A stretch of DNA of 64,000 bases from Roseateles_B sp041905785. Its GTDB lineage: Bacteria > Pseudomonadota > Gammaproteobacteria > Burkholderiales > Burkholderiaceae_C. The notes beneath the pieces are model-generated. The model saw nothing but the letters and a program-made list of their open reading frames with translations, had not been told where the DNA came from and made no database searches. The DNA lies in NCBI GenBank assembly GCA_041905785.1, contig JAYRKJ010000021.1:46886-110885 (forward strand), read 5' to 3'. This document shows, piece by piece, positions 17,250-25,696 of this stretch (positions within the stretch are counted from its first letter, which is position 1; every line of letters begins with the position of its first letter). Made by a program: the position numbers and the translations under genes.

Positions 17250-18532
17250 GCCTGCCGCAGCTCAGCGCTGCGCTCGACGCCACGGCCTGCCTGCATGCGC
17301 TGGCCCGCCACGCGGCCTTCTTCAGCCTGGGCCTGCTGCTGCTGGCCCTGCTGCGCCCGCTGCTGCTGCGCAGCGCCGGGCCGCGGTCGGCGTACGCCGC
17401 CTGGCTGGCCCTGCCCCTGGGCCTGCTGGGGCTGCACATTCCGGCGGCAGAGGGTCTGCCGCCGCTGCCGCTGCTCACGCTGCTGGTGCCCGCAGCACAG
17501 CAGCGCTGGGCCGGCAGCGTTGCCGCAGCCCCGGAAGCATCGCATTGGGCCGGCTGGCTGGTGCTGGGCTGGCTGACCGGCCTCTGCGCCCTGCTCTTCC
17601 TGCAGTGGCGGGCGCACGCCCAGCTTCTGCGGCAGTTGGACCGCCGCCAGGCCCCCTGGCGCAGTCCGTCCGGCTGCAGCCCCGCGTTGATCGGGCTGTG
17701 GCGGCCACGGCTGGTGCTGCCGGCGGATTTCGAACAACGCTTCAAGCCGGCCGAGCAGGCCCTGGTCCTGGCGCATGAGGCGGTGCACGCCCGGCGCTTC
17801 GACAACGCCTGGACCCTCCTGGCGCGGCTGATCGCCTGCCTGCACTGGTTCAACCCCCTGGCCTGGTGGGCGTTGGGGCGCTTTGCCCTGGACCAGGAGC
17901 TGGCCTGCGACGCCGTGGTGCTGCAACAGGCCCGGCCCCAGGACCTGGCGAACTATGCCCATGCACTGCTCAAGGCCGGTCAATCCCCCGACGTCGGCGC
18001 CGCCTGGCCTGCGCTGGCCGCCTCCTGGCAAGACACCCACCCACTGAAACGGAGAATCCTGATGCTCAAGACACATGCTTCGCACGCCCACCACGCCTGG
18101 CGCACGCGCGTCGGCGCGGGCCTGTGCGCCCTGCTGCTGGGCGGGCTCGGCTACGGCGTGCAGGCGCAGGACGCCAAGCCCGCGCAGCGCCCCGTCGAGT
18201 TGCGCCTCAGCATCCATGACGGCCAGACCCTGCTCGGGCAGCCGCGGCTCATGGTGCAGGACGGACAGTCCGCGGCCGTCGAGTTCCGCGCCGATCCAGG
18301 TCAGGCAGGCAGCCAGCCGCTGCGCATCGCCATCACACCCCAGGCCCTCGCCGGCGAGCGCTATCAGCTGGCCATGCAGGTGTCCCAGGGAAGCCCGCTG
18401 GCAGCGTTGACACAGCCGCAGCTGATCGTGAAGTCCGGCGAGCTCAGCCATGTCGAAATCGGCCCGGCCGGCCAGGCCCTGCGCATCGACATCCAGGCTC
18501 AGCCCTGGCCGGTGCCGCCTGCCGCGCAGTAA
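17246..18532 (+). CDS. BlaR1-like M56 metallopeptidase, second of tandem pair
   Basis: 428 residues, start overlapping the previous stop (ATGA), with GGGGAA as ribosome site. Membrane helices lie at about 21-40, 50-66 and 103-121. The zinc motif HEAVH (His177, Glu178, His181) and QELACDA (Glu218) are intact, and WFNPLAWWALGRFALDQE matches the neighbour. A hydrophobic segment near 290-307 leads to a short periplasmic domain of about 120 residues, predicted beta-rich (VELRLSIHDGQTLLGQPRLMVQDG), unlike those of the other two M56 proteins here. It probably arose by duplication of the preceding gene with replacement of the sensor domain. Substrate and signal are unknown. Confidence 0.83.
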   Translation: MSLPQLSAALDATACLHALARHAAFFSLGLLLLALLRPLLLRSAGPRSAYAAWLALPLGLLGLHIPAAEGLPPLPLLTLLVPAAQQRWAGSVAAAPEASHWAGWLVLGWLTGLCALLFLQWRAHAQLLRQLDRRQAPWRSPSGCSPALIGLWRPRLVLPADFEQRFKPAEQALVLAHEAVHARRFDNAWTLLARLIACLHWFNPLAWWALGRFALDQELACDAVVLQQARPQDLANYAHALLKAGQSPDVGAAWPALAASWQDTHPLKRRILMLKTHASHAHHAWRTRVGAGLCALLLGGLGYGVQAQDAKPAQRPVELRLSIHDGQTLLGQPRLMVQDGQSAAVEFRADPGQAGSQPLRIAITPQALAGERYQLAMQVSQGSPLAALTQPQLIVKSGELSHVEIGPAGQALRIDIQAQPWPVPPAAQ

Positions 18533-18709
18533 AGCCATCAAGTCCGGCGATCAAGTCAGCGATCAATGCAGCAAACGGCCGGGCGATGGCGGCATGCCCG
18601 GCCATTCTTGATCCAGGCCAAGAATTCGCCGCAGGTCTTGAGGCGCCTCAAGACGCAGCCACATCACCCCACCTAGAGTGTGGGCTCATCCAATGCAGGG
18701 AGAGTGCCC

Positions 18710-19489
18710 GTGGCCATCGAGTTGTTCCGCAAGGACGATCACGTCTGTCTGATGTTTGCCAAGCTGAGCGACGAAGACGGCGAGGCCGTTCAGTCCAACC
18801 AGTTCCTGATCGTCAACAAGGGAACGGGCTGCATCATCGATCCGGGCGGCAACCTGGCCTACAACGAGCTCTACTTGGGCATGTCCCAGCATTTCCCTCC
18901 GCACAAGCTCGCGGCCATCCTGGCCTCCCATGCGGACCCGGACATCATCGCCTCGCTGGATCGCTGGATGACGGCCACCAATGCCGAGGTCTACATCTCG
19001 CGCATCTGGGAGCGCTTCGCTCCGCATTTCTGCAAGCCCGGCAAGACCCTGGGCCGCATCGTGGGCATCCCCGATCCGGGACAGCGCCTGCGCCTGGGCG
19101 ACGGAGGCGCCAGTTTCGACCTCATCGCCCTGCCCGCCCACTTCCTGCATGCCGAAGGCAATTTCCAGTTCTATGACCCGGTGAGCCGCATCCTGTTCTC
19201 CGGCGACCTGGGCGCCTCGCTCGGCGCGGACATGAACCCCGAGCAGACCGTCACCGAGCTCGGCCCGCATCTCAAGCGCATGGAAAGCTTCCACCGCCGC
19301 TACATGGTCAGCAACAAGGTGCTGCGCCTGTGGGCCGCCATGGTGCGCCAACTGGACATCCGCACGATCGTCCCCCAGCATGGCGCGCCCATGGCGGGGG
19401 CAGCCGTCAGGGACTTCATCGATTGGGCCGAGAACCTGCAGTGCGGCATCGACCTCATGGGCTCGGCGCAATACCAGATCCCGGACTGA
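18710..19489 (+). CDS. Metallo-beta-lactamase-fold protein, ODP/FprA-like
   Basis: 259 residues. The N-terminal strand pattern, SNQFLIVNKGTGCIIDPGGN and SHADPDIIASLDRW resemble the oxygen-binding di-iron (ODP) subgroup of the metallo-beta-lactamase fold, as in flavodiiron proteins without the flavodoxin part. The HxHxD motif is changed to SHADPD, as ODP proteins often show; later ligands are LPAHFLHAEGNF, FSGDLGASL and VPQHGAPM. Members are linked to oxygen or signal sensing and to chemotaxis, but activity here is unproven. I chose the GTG at 18710 because CAGGGAGA lies 6 bases before it; a GTG at 18704 is also in frame. A strong bidirectional terminator follows. Confidence 0.78.
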   Translation: MAIELFRKDDHVCLMFAKLSDEDGEAVQSNQFLIVNKGTGCIIDPGGNLAYNELYLGMSQHFPPHKLAAILASHADPDIIASLDRWMTATNAEVYISRIWERFAPHFCKPGKTLGRIVGIPDPGQRLRLGDGGASFDLIALPAHFLHAEGNFQFYDPVSRILFSGDLGASLGADMNPEQTVTELGPHLKRMESFHRRYMVSNKVLRLWAAMVRQLDIRTIVPQHGAPMAGAAVRDFIDWAENLQCGIDLMGSAQYQIPD

Positions 19490-19510
19490 GCGGCCCGGGC
19501 CACCCAAGCA

Positions 19511-19547
19511 CAAAGGCCCCGCCAGCCAGCGCCGGACGGGGCCTTTG
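19511..19547. terminator. Bidirectional rho-independent terminator
   Basis: Stem CAAAGGCCCCG (19511-19521) pairs perfectly with CGGGGCCTTTG (19537-19547). It lies between the convergent ODP-like gene and ridA, with A/T-rich flanks on both sides, so it can serve both. Confidence 0.8.
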
Positions 19548-19563
19548 TCTTGGGCCTACGCGG

Positions 19564-19914
19564 TCAGAGTGCGGCCGTGATCACGATCTCCACCTTCCAT
19601 TCCGGCTTGGCCAGCTTGGCCTCGACGGTGGCACGGGGCGGCGTATGGCCAGCCGGCACCCAGGCGTCCCAGGCGGCGTTCATGCCGGCGAATTCGGCCA
19701 CGTCGGCGATGTAGATCTGGGCGCGCAAGATCTTGGTCTTGTCGCTGCCGGCGCGTGCCAGCAGGGCGTCGATCTGGGCCAGCACATCGGCCGTCTGGCC
19801 GGTGATGTCCAGGCTGGCATCCGAGGCCACCTGGCCGGCCAGGTAGACCACGCCGTTGTGCACGGCCATCTCGGACATGCGCTGCCCGACATCAAAGCGT
19901 TGGATCGTCATCAT
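19564..19914 (-). CDS. RidA-family (YjgF/YER057c) protein
   Basis: 116 residues from an ATG at 19914 that overlaps the plsY stop; a second ATG at 19911 is equally possible. RidA proteins deaminate reactive enamine/imine intermediates made by PLP enzymes. The family pattern is visible: VVYLAGQVASD, the TADVLAQIDALLARAGSDKTKIL helix and the C-terminal PPRATVEAKLAKPEWKVEIVITAA. The active-site-region arginine is in PPRATVEA, as in true RidA; the protein is a little shorter than archetypal RidA (about 128 residues) and may belong to a Rid subgroup without proven activity. Probably cotranscribed with plsY. Confidence 0.88.
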   Translation of the reverse strand: MMTIQRFDVGQRMSEMAVHNGVVYLAGQVASDASLDITGQTADVLAQIDALLARAGSDKTKILRAQIYIADVAEFAGMNAAWDAWVPAGHTPPRATVEAKLAKPEWKVEIVITAAL

Positions 19915-20660
19915 TTGCCCTTTTTGGCTTGTTTCTTTGCGCCGACTGCGGCGCGGCTTTTTTCGTGGTGATGCGAATGGCCCCGGGCCTGGTAGCCCTG
20001 ACCATGCGGATGCTTCTTGCTGACGCCCGCTGGTGCCGCCGCAGCGCCGGCCTTCTGGCCTATCCTGCTTTCGGTGCCATTGAGCAGCTTCTTGATGTTG
20101 GCCTCGTGACGCCACACCAGCAGCAGGCCCATCAGCGCCACATACAGCACCGTGGGCGAAGCCCCCCAGATCAGCATCTGGTAGAAGGGCGCGAACACCG
20201 CCGCCACGATGGCGGCCAGCGAAGAATAGCGGCTGAAATAGGCAACGATCAGCCAGGTCAGCAAGGTGGCGCCGCCCAGCAGCGGGTTGATCGCCAGCAG
20301 CACACCGGCGGCCGTGGCCACCCCCTTGCCGCCCTCGAACTTGAAGAACACCGGCCAGAGATGGCCCAGGAAGGCGGCCAGGCCCACGAAGGCGGCGCTG
20401 TCCTCGCCCAGGCCGAAGCGCTGGCCAAACAGCAGCACCAGCAGCACGGGCACGTAGCCCTTGAGCGCGTCGAAGAGCAGCGTCAGCAGCGCGGCCTTCT
20501 TGTTGCCCGAGCGCAGCACATTGGTCGCGCCCGGGTTGCCCGAGCCGTAGCTGCGCGGATCGGACAGGCCCATCACGCGGCTGATGATCACCGCAAAGGA
20601 CAGGGAGCCCAGCAGATAGCCGGCCACGGCGGCCAGCAGGGGGTAGAGGAGGTCTTGCAT
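19911..20660 (-). CDS. plsY: Glycerol-3-phosphate acyltransferase PlsY with basic C-terminal tail
   Basis: Integral inner-membrane enzyme that transfers acyl groups from acyl-phosphate to glycerol-3-phosphate, the first step of phospholipid synthesis. The 249-residue protein has the three conserved motifs SYGSGNPGATNVLR, KFEGGKGVATAAGVL and RHEANIKKLLNGTE, with several membrane helices between. Typical PlsY is about 200 residues. Here a tail of about 50 residues after residue 200 is rich in Lys, His and Ala (KKHPHGQG, GHSHHHEK, KKQAKKGK), probably cytoplasmic. The ybaK gene ends 6 bases upstream and ridA overlaps downstream, so the three likely form an operon. Confidence 0.93.
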   Translation of the reverse strand: MQDLLYPLLAAVAGYLLGSLSFAVIISRVMGLSDPRSYGSGNPGATNVLRSGNKKAALLTLLFDALKGYVPVLLVLLFGQRFGLGEDSAAFVGLAAFLGHLWPVFFKFEGGKGVATAAGVLLAINPLLGGATLLTWLIVAYFSRYSSLAAIVAAVFAPFYQMLIWGASPTVLYVALMGLLLVWRHEANIKKLLNGTESRIGQKAGAAAAPAGVSKKHPHGQGYQARGHSHHHEKSRAAVGAKKQAKKGK

Positions 20661-20666
20661 GGGCCG

Positions 20667-21161
20667 CTATTCTGCACTGGCGCACTGCACCGCCCGCGCC
20701 TGCAGCAGCTCGGTGATGACCCGGGGCTCGATGCCCACGAGATAGCCGCGCCGCCCCCCGTTGATGCAAATCCGCGCCAGCGCCAGGACGCTCGACTCCA
20801 CAAAAACCGGCATGGCCTTGCGCGTGCCGAAGGGCGAGGTGCCACCAACCAGGTAGCCGCTGTGGCGCTGGGCCACGTCGGGCTTGCAAGGCTCCACCTT
20901 TTTGCAGGGGATCTGCCGTGCCAGCTCCTTGAGGCTCACCGTACGGTCGCCATGCATCAGCACGATCAGGGGCTGGGCCTTCTCGTCCTGCATCACCAGC
21001 GTCTTGACCACCTCATGCTCGGGCACGCCCAGCTGGCGCGAGGACTCGGCCGTGCCGCCGTGCTCGACGTAGTCGTAGACATGCTCGGTGAAGGCGATGC
21101 CATGGCGGCGCAGAAACTGCGTGGCCGGGGTTTCGCTGACATGGGAGGACTTCTTGGACAT
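20667..21161 (-). CDS. ybaK: YbaK/EbsC-type Cys-tRNA(Pro) deacylase
   Basis: Editing enzyme that hydrolyses Cys-tRNA(Pro) in trans to ProRS. The 164-residue protein starts MSKKSSHVSETPATQFLRR and has the family features YDYVEHGGTAESSRQLGV, the conserved lysine segment VVKTLVMQ, and the GYLVGGTSPFGTRK motif of the YbaK pocket. I chose the ATG at 21161; a TTG at 21173 is in frame but adds only four residues. It lies first in an apparent operon with plsY and ridA. Confidence 0.92.
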   Translation of the reverse strand: MSKKSSHVSETPATQFLRRHGIAFTEHVYDYVEHGGTAESSRQLGVPEHEVVKTLVMQDEKAQPLIVLMHGDRTVSLKELARQIPCKKVEPCKPDVAQRHSGYLVGGTSPFGTRKAMPVFVESSVLALARICINGGRRGYLVGIEPRVITELLQARAVQCASAE

Positions 21162-21282
21162 GCGCGAAGACAAATCACGAACACGCCCGGCAGTGTGCCT
21201 CAGCGCGCCATGCCGCCATGACGAATGCCATCGTCACATAAATTTTTTACTGCAATACAATAATTTTCAGACTTCGGATTTG

Positions 21283-21846
21283 ATGATGGCCGCCTCTCAC
21301 CGCCCCTCCCTGCCACCGCCCTTCGCCCTCAAGGGCCTGGCGCGGGCTGTGCAGATCCTCGCCCTGCTGGGCGTCGCCGGCCTGACCCAGTACGCCGTGC
21401 AACTGGCCTGGTCGCCCGAGCTGATGATCCAGTACGTGATGCATGAGGTGATGCCGGAGCTGCCCTACCGCACGCCGGGCGGGTCGACGCTGGCGCTGCT
21501 GTGGCTGTCGCTGAGCCTGCCGCTGGTGTCGGGCCTGCTGCTGCTGTGGCATGTCTGGTGCCTGTTCGGCCATTACGCTGCGGGCCGCGTCTTCGCCCTC
21601 GCCTCGGTACGCCACCTGCAATGGCTGGGTTGGGGCCTGCTGGCGCTGGCGGCAGCACGGCCCTTGAGCCATACCTTGGCCGTGCTGACCCTGAGCTGGC
21701 ACAACCCACCGGGGCAGCGCCAACTGGTAGTGGGCATCAGCACCGATCACTACACCCTGCTGATGCTGGGCCTGGTGCTGGTGGCCATGGCGCGCATCAT
21801 GCGGGAGTCCGTGCGGGTGGCGCAGGAGAACGCGGAGTTCGTCTGA
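21283..21846 (+). CDS. DUF2975-type membrane protein
   Basis: 187 residues with four predicted membrane helices at about 15-35, 65-90, 108-128 and 155-175. This is the plan of the DUF2975 (YoaS-like) family of unknown function, which is often coupled to a small HTH regulator. That is the case here: the stop codon overlaps the start of an XRE regulator at 21846. ATG codons at 21283 and 21286 are both possible starts. The upstream sequence is unusually A/T-rich (AATTTTTTACTGCAATACAATAATTTT in part) and may hold the promoter. Confidence 0.75.
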   Translation: MMAASHRPSLPPPFALKGLARAVQILALLGVAGLTQYAVQLAWSPELMIQYVMHEVMPELPYRTPGGSTLALLWLSLSLPLVSGLLLLWHVWCLFGHYAAGRVFALASVRHLQWLGWGLLALAAARPLSHTLAVLTLSWHNPPGQRQLVVGISTDHYTLLMLGLVLVAMARIMRESVRVAQENAEFV

Positions 21847-22082
21847 TGCCCATCGTCGTCACCCTGGACCTGATGCTGGCCCGCCGCAAGATGCGCTCCA
21901 AGGAGCTGGCCGAGCGAGTGGGCATCACCGAGGCCAATCTCTCCTTGCTGAAGTCCGGCAAAGTCAAGGGCGTGCGCTTTGACACCCTCGCCCGCATCTG
22001 CCGTGAGCTGGACTGCCAGCCGGGCGAGCTGCTGGCCTATGAACCCGGCCCGGAAGCCGATGACACCGACGAGCGGGGCTGA
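21846..22082 (+). CDS. Small XRE-family HTH regulator (YozG-like)
   Basis: 78 residues, almost entirely one Cro/CI helix-turn-helix: MLARRKMRSKELAERVGITEANLSLLKSGKVKGVRFDTLARICRELDCQPGELLAYEP. These short regulators pair with DUF2975 genes in many bacteria. Its ATG overlaps the upstream stop (TGATG), so expression is probably coupled and it may regulate its own operon. No DNA target can be named from the sequence. Confidence 0.88.
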   Translation: MPIVVTLDLMLARRKMRSKELAERVGITEANLSLLKSGKVKGVRFDTLARICRELDCQPGELLAYEPGPEADDTDERG

Positions 22083-22095
22083 TCGCCTGCACGCC

Positions 22096-22785
22096 ATGAA
22101 CCAAGCCACCCTGCCCGACACACCGAGCCGATGGCCGCTGACTTTGCTGGTCATCGTCCTGCATTTGCTGCTGTTTGCCCTCCTGCAGTCGAGCCGGCTG
22201 CCGCCAAGGGAGACCGAAGCACGCGAGGCGCGGCGCATCACCGTGGCCTTGCTGCCGGCCCCTGCGCCTCGCCTGCTGAAGGACCCGCAGACGCCGACGG
22301 CCGCGCCCCGCCCCGCCCGGCCGTTACCGCAGGCCCGCCACCGTGCTGAGCCAGCGCCCGTTGTGCCAACGCCGCCCGATGCCCCGCCACCGCGCAGTGC
22401 GGAGGTGCCCCAGAGCCTGGCCCTGCCGTCGGCTCCCGCGGCGGCGTCCAGCCCGGAACGCCTGATCGACAGCGCGGCCACCCGCTCGGCACTGCGCCAG
22501 GCCGCGCGCGAACCGCTGAGCGCGGAGCGGCATCTGGCCGCCCAGGGGCAGGAAAGCGGCGTCAGCGCGAGCGAGAAGCTCGGCCGCAAGGTGCAGCAGG
22601 CCGGCTACGGCGACTGCAGCAAAGGCCAATACGCCGGCGGCGGCATGGGTCTGCTCAGCGCCCCCTTCTATCTGCTGGCCGAGGCCAGCGGCAAGTGCGC
22701 CAAGGGCAATCCGCCACCGGCCGGCCCGCCACCGCCACCGCCCAGCGGTCGCAATGGCGCCCATGCCTCCATGCATGAACGCTGA
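22096..22785 (+). CDS. Hypothetical membrane-anchored proline-rich protein
   Basis: 229 residues. One N-terminal membrane helix (WPLTLLVIVLHLLLFALLQ, about 12-32) is followed by a long Pro/Ala/Arg-rich stretch (about 45-140), then a compact C-terminal part with two cysteines (GYGDCSKGQYAGGGMGLL and GKCAKGNPPP) and a final poly-proline run. Helix plus Pro-rich spacer is the layout of a TonB-type periplasm-spanning protein, but the C-terminal TonB fold is not recognisable. It follows the XRE gene by 13 bases and may belong to the same operon. I do not recognise the family. Confidence 0.6.
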   Translation: MNQATLPDTPSRWPLTLLVIVLHLLLFALLQSSRLPPRETEAREARRITVALLPAPAPRLLKDPQTPTAAPRPARPLPQARHRAEPAPVVPTPPDAPPPRSAEVPQSLALPSAPAAASSPERLIDSAATRSALRQAAREPLSAERHLAAQGQESGVSASEKLGRKVQQAGYGDCSKGQYAGGGMGLLSAPFYLLAEASGKCAKGNPPPAGPPPPPPSGRNGAHASMHER

Positions 22786-22817
22786 GCGCAACGCCTGCGC
22801 CGGCGCCAGGCCCGCCC

Positions 22818-24551
22818 TCAGACCCTCTGCGCGCGCTGCAGCTCCAGCTGCCGCAGCACGGCGCGCTGCACCTTGCCCGTGGTCGTCATGGGCAGGGTTT
22901 CGATGAACTCGATCTCCTTGGGGTATTCATAGGGCGCCAACTGCCCCTTGACCAGGGCCTGCAAGGCCTCGACCAGCGCCGCATCGCCTTGATGGCCGGG
23001 CGCCAGCACCACGAAGGCCTTGACCAGGGCGCCGCGCTCGGCGTCCGGCTTGGGCACCACGGCCGCATTGGCCACCGCGGGGTGTTTGACCAGGCAGTTC
23101 TCGATCTCGCTGGGGCCGATGCGGTAGCCGGCGGACTTGAAGACGTCATCGCTGCGACCCTGGTACCAGAGGTAGCCGTCCGCATCCATCACGGCGGTGT
23201 CCCCGGTGCGGCACCAGCTGTCCGCAGGGTCGCCGGTGAACTTGGCGGCCGTGGCCTCCGCCCGGTTCCAGTAGCCGAGGAAGAAGACGGGGTCGGGGTC
23301 GCCGTGCACGTCGCGCCGGTGCACCGCCACATCGCCGGGCACGCCCGGGGGGCAGGTCTTGCCTGCCTCGTCGATGACGGCCACCCGATGGCCCGGATAG
23401 GCCCGGCCCATGCTGCCTGGGCGCGCGGGCCACAGCCGGCTGCAGTTGCCCACCACGTAGTTGATCTCCGTCTGCCCGAACATCTCGTTGACCGTGATGC
23501 CCAGGGCCTGCTGGCACCAGCGGTAGACGGCGTCACCCACGGCCTCGCCTGCGCTCATCACGGCTTCGAGGCGCAGCCGGTAATGCCGACGCGGCTCGGG
23601 CACGGCCTTCATCATGGCCTTGAGCGCGGTGGGAAACAGAAAGCTGTGCGTCACGCCGTGCTGCTGCATCAGCTCGAAGGCCCGCTGCGGCGAGAAGCGG
23701 CCCTGGTAGGCCACGATGGGGCGGCCGAAGTACAGCGTGGGCAGCAGCGCGTCCATCAGCCCGCCGGTCCAGGCCCAGTCGGCGGGGGACCAGAACACCG
23801 CCTCGCTGCGCCGCGTCGGGTCGAAGGGGTCGAAGCCGAACCAGTTCTGGCTGGCGATGAAACCGCTGAGGTTGCCGATCAGCGCGCGCTGGGGGATCAG
23901 GGCACCCTTGGGCGGCCCGGTGGTGCCGCTGGTGTAGATCAGCACCGCAGCGGCGTCCGCATGCGCGGCGCGGGAGCTGAAGCGAGCGTCCTCGGCCTGC
24001 AGGGCGCTCAGCCAGGTGGTGTCGCCAGGCAGGGCGCCCTCGCCCACGGCGATGAGCTCCCGCAGCGCGGGGCAGGCCTCGCGCAACCCGCGCAAGACCG
24101 GCAGCGCACTGCCTTCGGCGATGGCCAGCACCGCCCCGCTGTCCTGGAGGCGGTACTGCAGCGCCTCCGGGCCAAAAAGCATGGACAGGGGGACGGCCAC
24201 CGCCCCCAGCTGGTTGATGGCGATGTGCGCGACGGCCGTTTCGAAGCGCTGCGGCAGCACCAGCGCCACACGCTCACCCGCCTGCACGCCGCGCCGCTGC
24301 AGCGCATTGGCCAGGCGGTTGGCGGCGCGCTGCAATTGCCCAAAGCTGTAGCTGGCGCGGCAACCGCTGTCGCTGTCAAACAGAATGGCCGGCGCCTCCG
24401 GAGTCTCGCGGGCCCAGCGAGCACAGCAGGCTTCGGCGAGGTTGAAGTCAGGCGGAACATGCCAGCGAAAACCGGCATGCAGTGCCGCATAGACATCCCC
24501 CGGGCTCCCGGCAAGGCGCTCGGGAACGGCGGCGGTAGAGACCTGGGCCAT
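22818..24551 (-). CDS. AMP-dependent acyl-CoA synthetase (acetyl-CoA synthetase-like)
   Basis: 577-residue member of the ANL adenylating superfamily, which activates carboxylic acids as acyl-AMP and then acyl-CoA. The P-loop-like motif YTSGTTGPPKGALIP, the A5-type NEMFGQTEINYVVGN, the hinge GRSDDVFKSAGYRIGPSEIE and the C-terminal catalytic-lysine region MTTTGKVQRAVLRQ are all intact. The overall pattern is that of acetyl/propionyl- or medium-chain acyl-CoA synthetases; substrate cannot be assigned. I chose the ATG at 24551 (MAQVSTAAV), which starts at the normal distance; the frame stays open to 24659. It is divergent from arsC. Confidence 0.88.
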   Translation of the reverse strand: MAQVSTAAVPERLAGSPGDVYAALHAGFRWHVPPDFNLAEACCARWARETPEAPAILFDSDSGCRASYSFGQLQRAANRLANALQRRGVQAGERVALVLPQRFETAVAHIAINQLGAVAVPLSMLFGPEALQYRLQDSGAVLAIAEGSALPVLRGLREACPALRELIAVGEGALPGDTTWLSALQAEDARFSSRAAHADAAAVLIYTSGTTGPPKGALIPQRALIGNLSGFIASQNWFGFDPFDPTRRSEAVFWSPADWAWTGGLMDALLPTLYFGRPIVAYQGRFSPQRAFELMQQHGVTHSFLFPTALKAMMKAVPEPRRHYRLRLEAVMSAGEAVGDAVYRWCQQALGITVNEMFGQTEINYVVGNCSRLWPARPGSMGRAYPGHRVAVIDEAGKTCPPGVPGDVAVHRRDVHGDPDPVFFLGYWNRAEATAAKFTGDPADSWCRTGDTAVMDADGYLWYQGRSDDVFKSAGYRIGPSEIENCLVKHPAVANAAVVPKPDAERGALVKAFVVLAPGHQGDAALVEALQALVKGQLAPYEYPKEIEFIETLPMTTTGKVQRAVLRQLELQRAQRV

Positions 24552-24688
24552 GGGGGATACCTCGCGTCGGCAGATCAAGCGGAGGATGCTAGCGACCCTG
24601 CCCGGCGCCTCGCTCATGGATTCCACCAAGCCGGCGGTTCTACACTGCTTCTTTTGCACCGGCGGCGTTTGCCTTTTGCCCCTCGATC

Positions 24689-25030
24689 ATGAAGATCTTC
24701 CACAACCCGCGCTGCTCCAAGTCCCGCGAGGCCCTGGCCCTGCTGCAGGACGCAGGCCTGAATCCCGAAATCGTCGAGTACCTGAAAACGCCGCCCGATC
24801 TGGGCACCCTGAAAGCCCTGGTGCGCCAGTTGGGCGTGCCGGTGCGCGATTTGCTGCGCAGCAGCGAAACGCTCTACGCCGAACTGGGCCTGGCCGACGC
24901 CAGCCTCAGCGACGAGCAGCTGCTGGACGCCCTGCTGCACCACCCGCAGCTGCTGCAGCGCCCCATCGTCGTGCGCGGCGAGCAGGCGCTGATCGCACGG
25001 CCGCCGGAGCGGCTCAAGTCCTGGCTGTGA
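24689..25030 (+). CDS. arsC: ArsC-family arsenate reductase (glutaredoxin-type)
   Basis: 113 residues. ArsC of this type reduces arsenate using glutaredoxin. The active-site segment HNPRCSKSREAL has the catalytic cysteine at residue 9, and the anion-binding arginine segment RPIVVRGEQALIARPPE is present near residues 91-108, as in the plasmid R773 family. No arsR or arsB lies next to it, so it may be a chromosomal orphan or a YfgD-type relative. It converges with the GNAT gene at 25052, with only 21 bases between. Confidence 0.9.
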   Translation: MKIFHNPRCSKSREALALLQDAGLNPEIVEYLKTPPDLGTLKALVRQLGVPVRDLLRSSETLYAELGLADASLSDEQLLDALLHHPQLLQRPIVVRGEQALIARPPERLKSWL

Positions 25031-25051
25031 GGGCACGCACCGCCGCTGGGG

Positions 25052-25543
25052 TCAGGTCTTGCCCAGCGCCTGCAGCGCTTCTCCGCTGAGGCGGCAGATG
25101 CGCCAGTCCGGCATCACCGTGGCGCCCATGCCCTCGTAGAAGGCAATGGCACGGCGATTCCAGTCCAGCACGCTCCATTCGAAGCGCCCGCAGCCCCGGG
25201 CCACGGCCAGCCGCGCGAGGTGGGTCAACAGCTGCCGGCCCAGGCCCGTGCGGCGGTAGGCGGGCTGCACGTACAGGTCTTCCAGGTACAGGCCAGGCTG
25301 AGCCAGGAAGGTAGAGAAGTTGTGGAAGAAGAGCGCGAAGGCCACGATGCCGCCCTCGCCGTCCTCTGCCACCAGGGCCTCAGCCTTGGGGCTGGGGCCG
25401 AAGAGATGCGGGCGCAGCCGCTCTTCGTCGACCTGCAGCAGGTGCGTGAGCTGCTCGAAGTCCGCCAGCTCGCGGATGAGGCCAACGATGGCGCCGAGGT
25501 CCCGCGGCTCGGCGGGGCGGATGAGAAAGTGTTGCTTGTCCAT
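25052..25543 (-). CDS. GNAT-family N-acetyltransferase
   Basis: 163 residues with a full GNAT fold. The N-terminal IRPAEPRDLGAIVGLIRELADFE is followed by YLEDLYVQPAYRRTGLGRQLL, the acetyl-CoA-binding motif A (R-x-x-G-x-G/A), and RFEWSVLDWNRRAIAFYEGMGA, motif B. This is the SSAT (diamine/thialysine acetyltransferase)-like subgroup by pattern; the acceptor is unknown. The start ATG at 25543 fits; open sequence upstream lies in the promoter region shared with the divergent hydrolase gene. Confidence 0.87.
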   Translation of the reverse strand: MDKQHFLIRPAEPRDLGAIVGLIRELADFEQLTHLLQVDEERLRPHLFGPSPKAEALVAEDGEGGIVAFALFFHNFSTFLAQPGLYLEDLYVQPAYRRTGLGRQLLTHLARLAVARGCGRFEWSVLDWNRRAIAFYEGMGATVMPDWRICRLSGEALQALGKT

Positions 25544-25696
25544 GCCTGCATTCTGACCGCCGTGCGGCGTCTTGCCTGCATGAGGTGGCCGGTCACGACC
25601 TGACGCACGGTCCCAAGCTGCGCCAATCCCCAGGGGCCCCTGGGGCTGTCTCAGGCCGGACAGCAGCCAGGACGGCCAGCCGCTAGAGTCGGCGCC

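Noticed and set aside
10778..18532. Beta-lactam resistance regulation by the BlaI/BlaR1-like genes
   Set aside because: No penicillin-binding sensor domain in any of the three M56 proteins and no beta-lactamase or PBP2a-like gene nearby.
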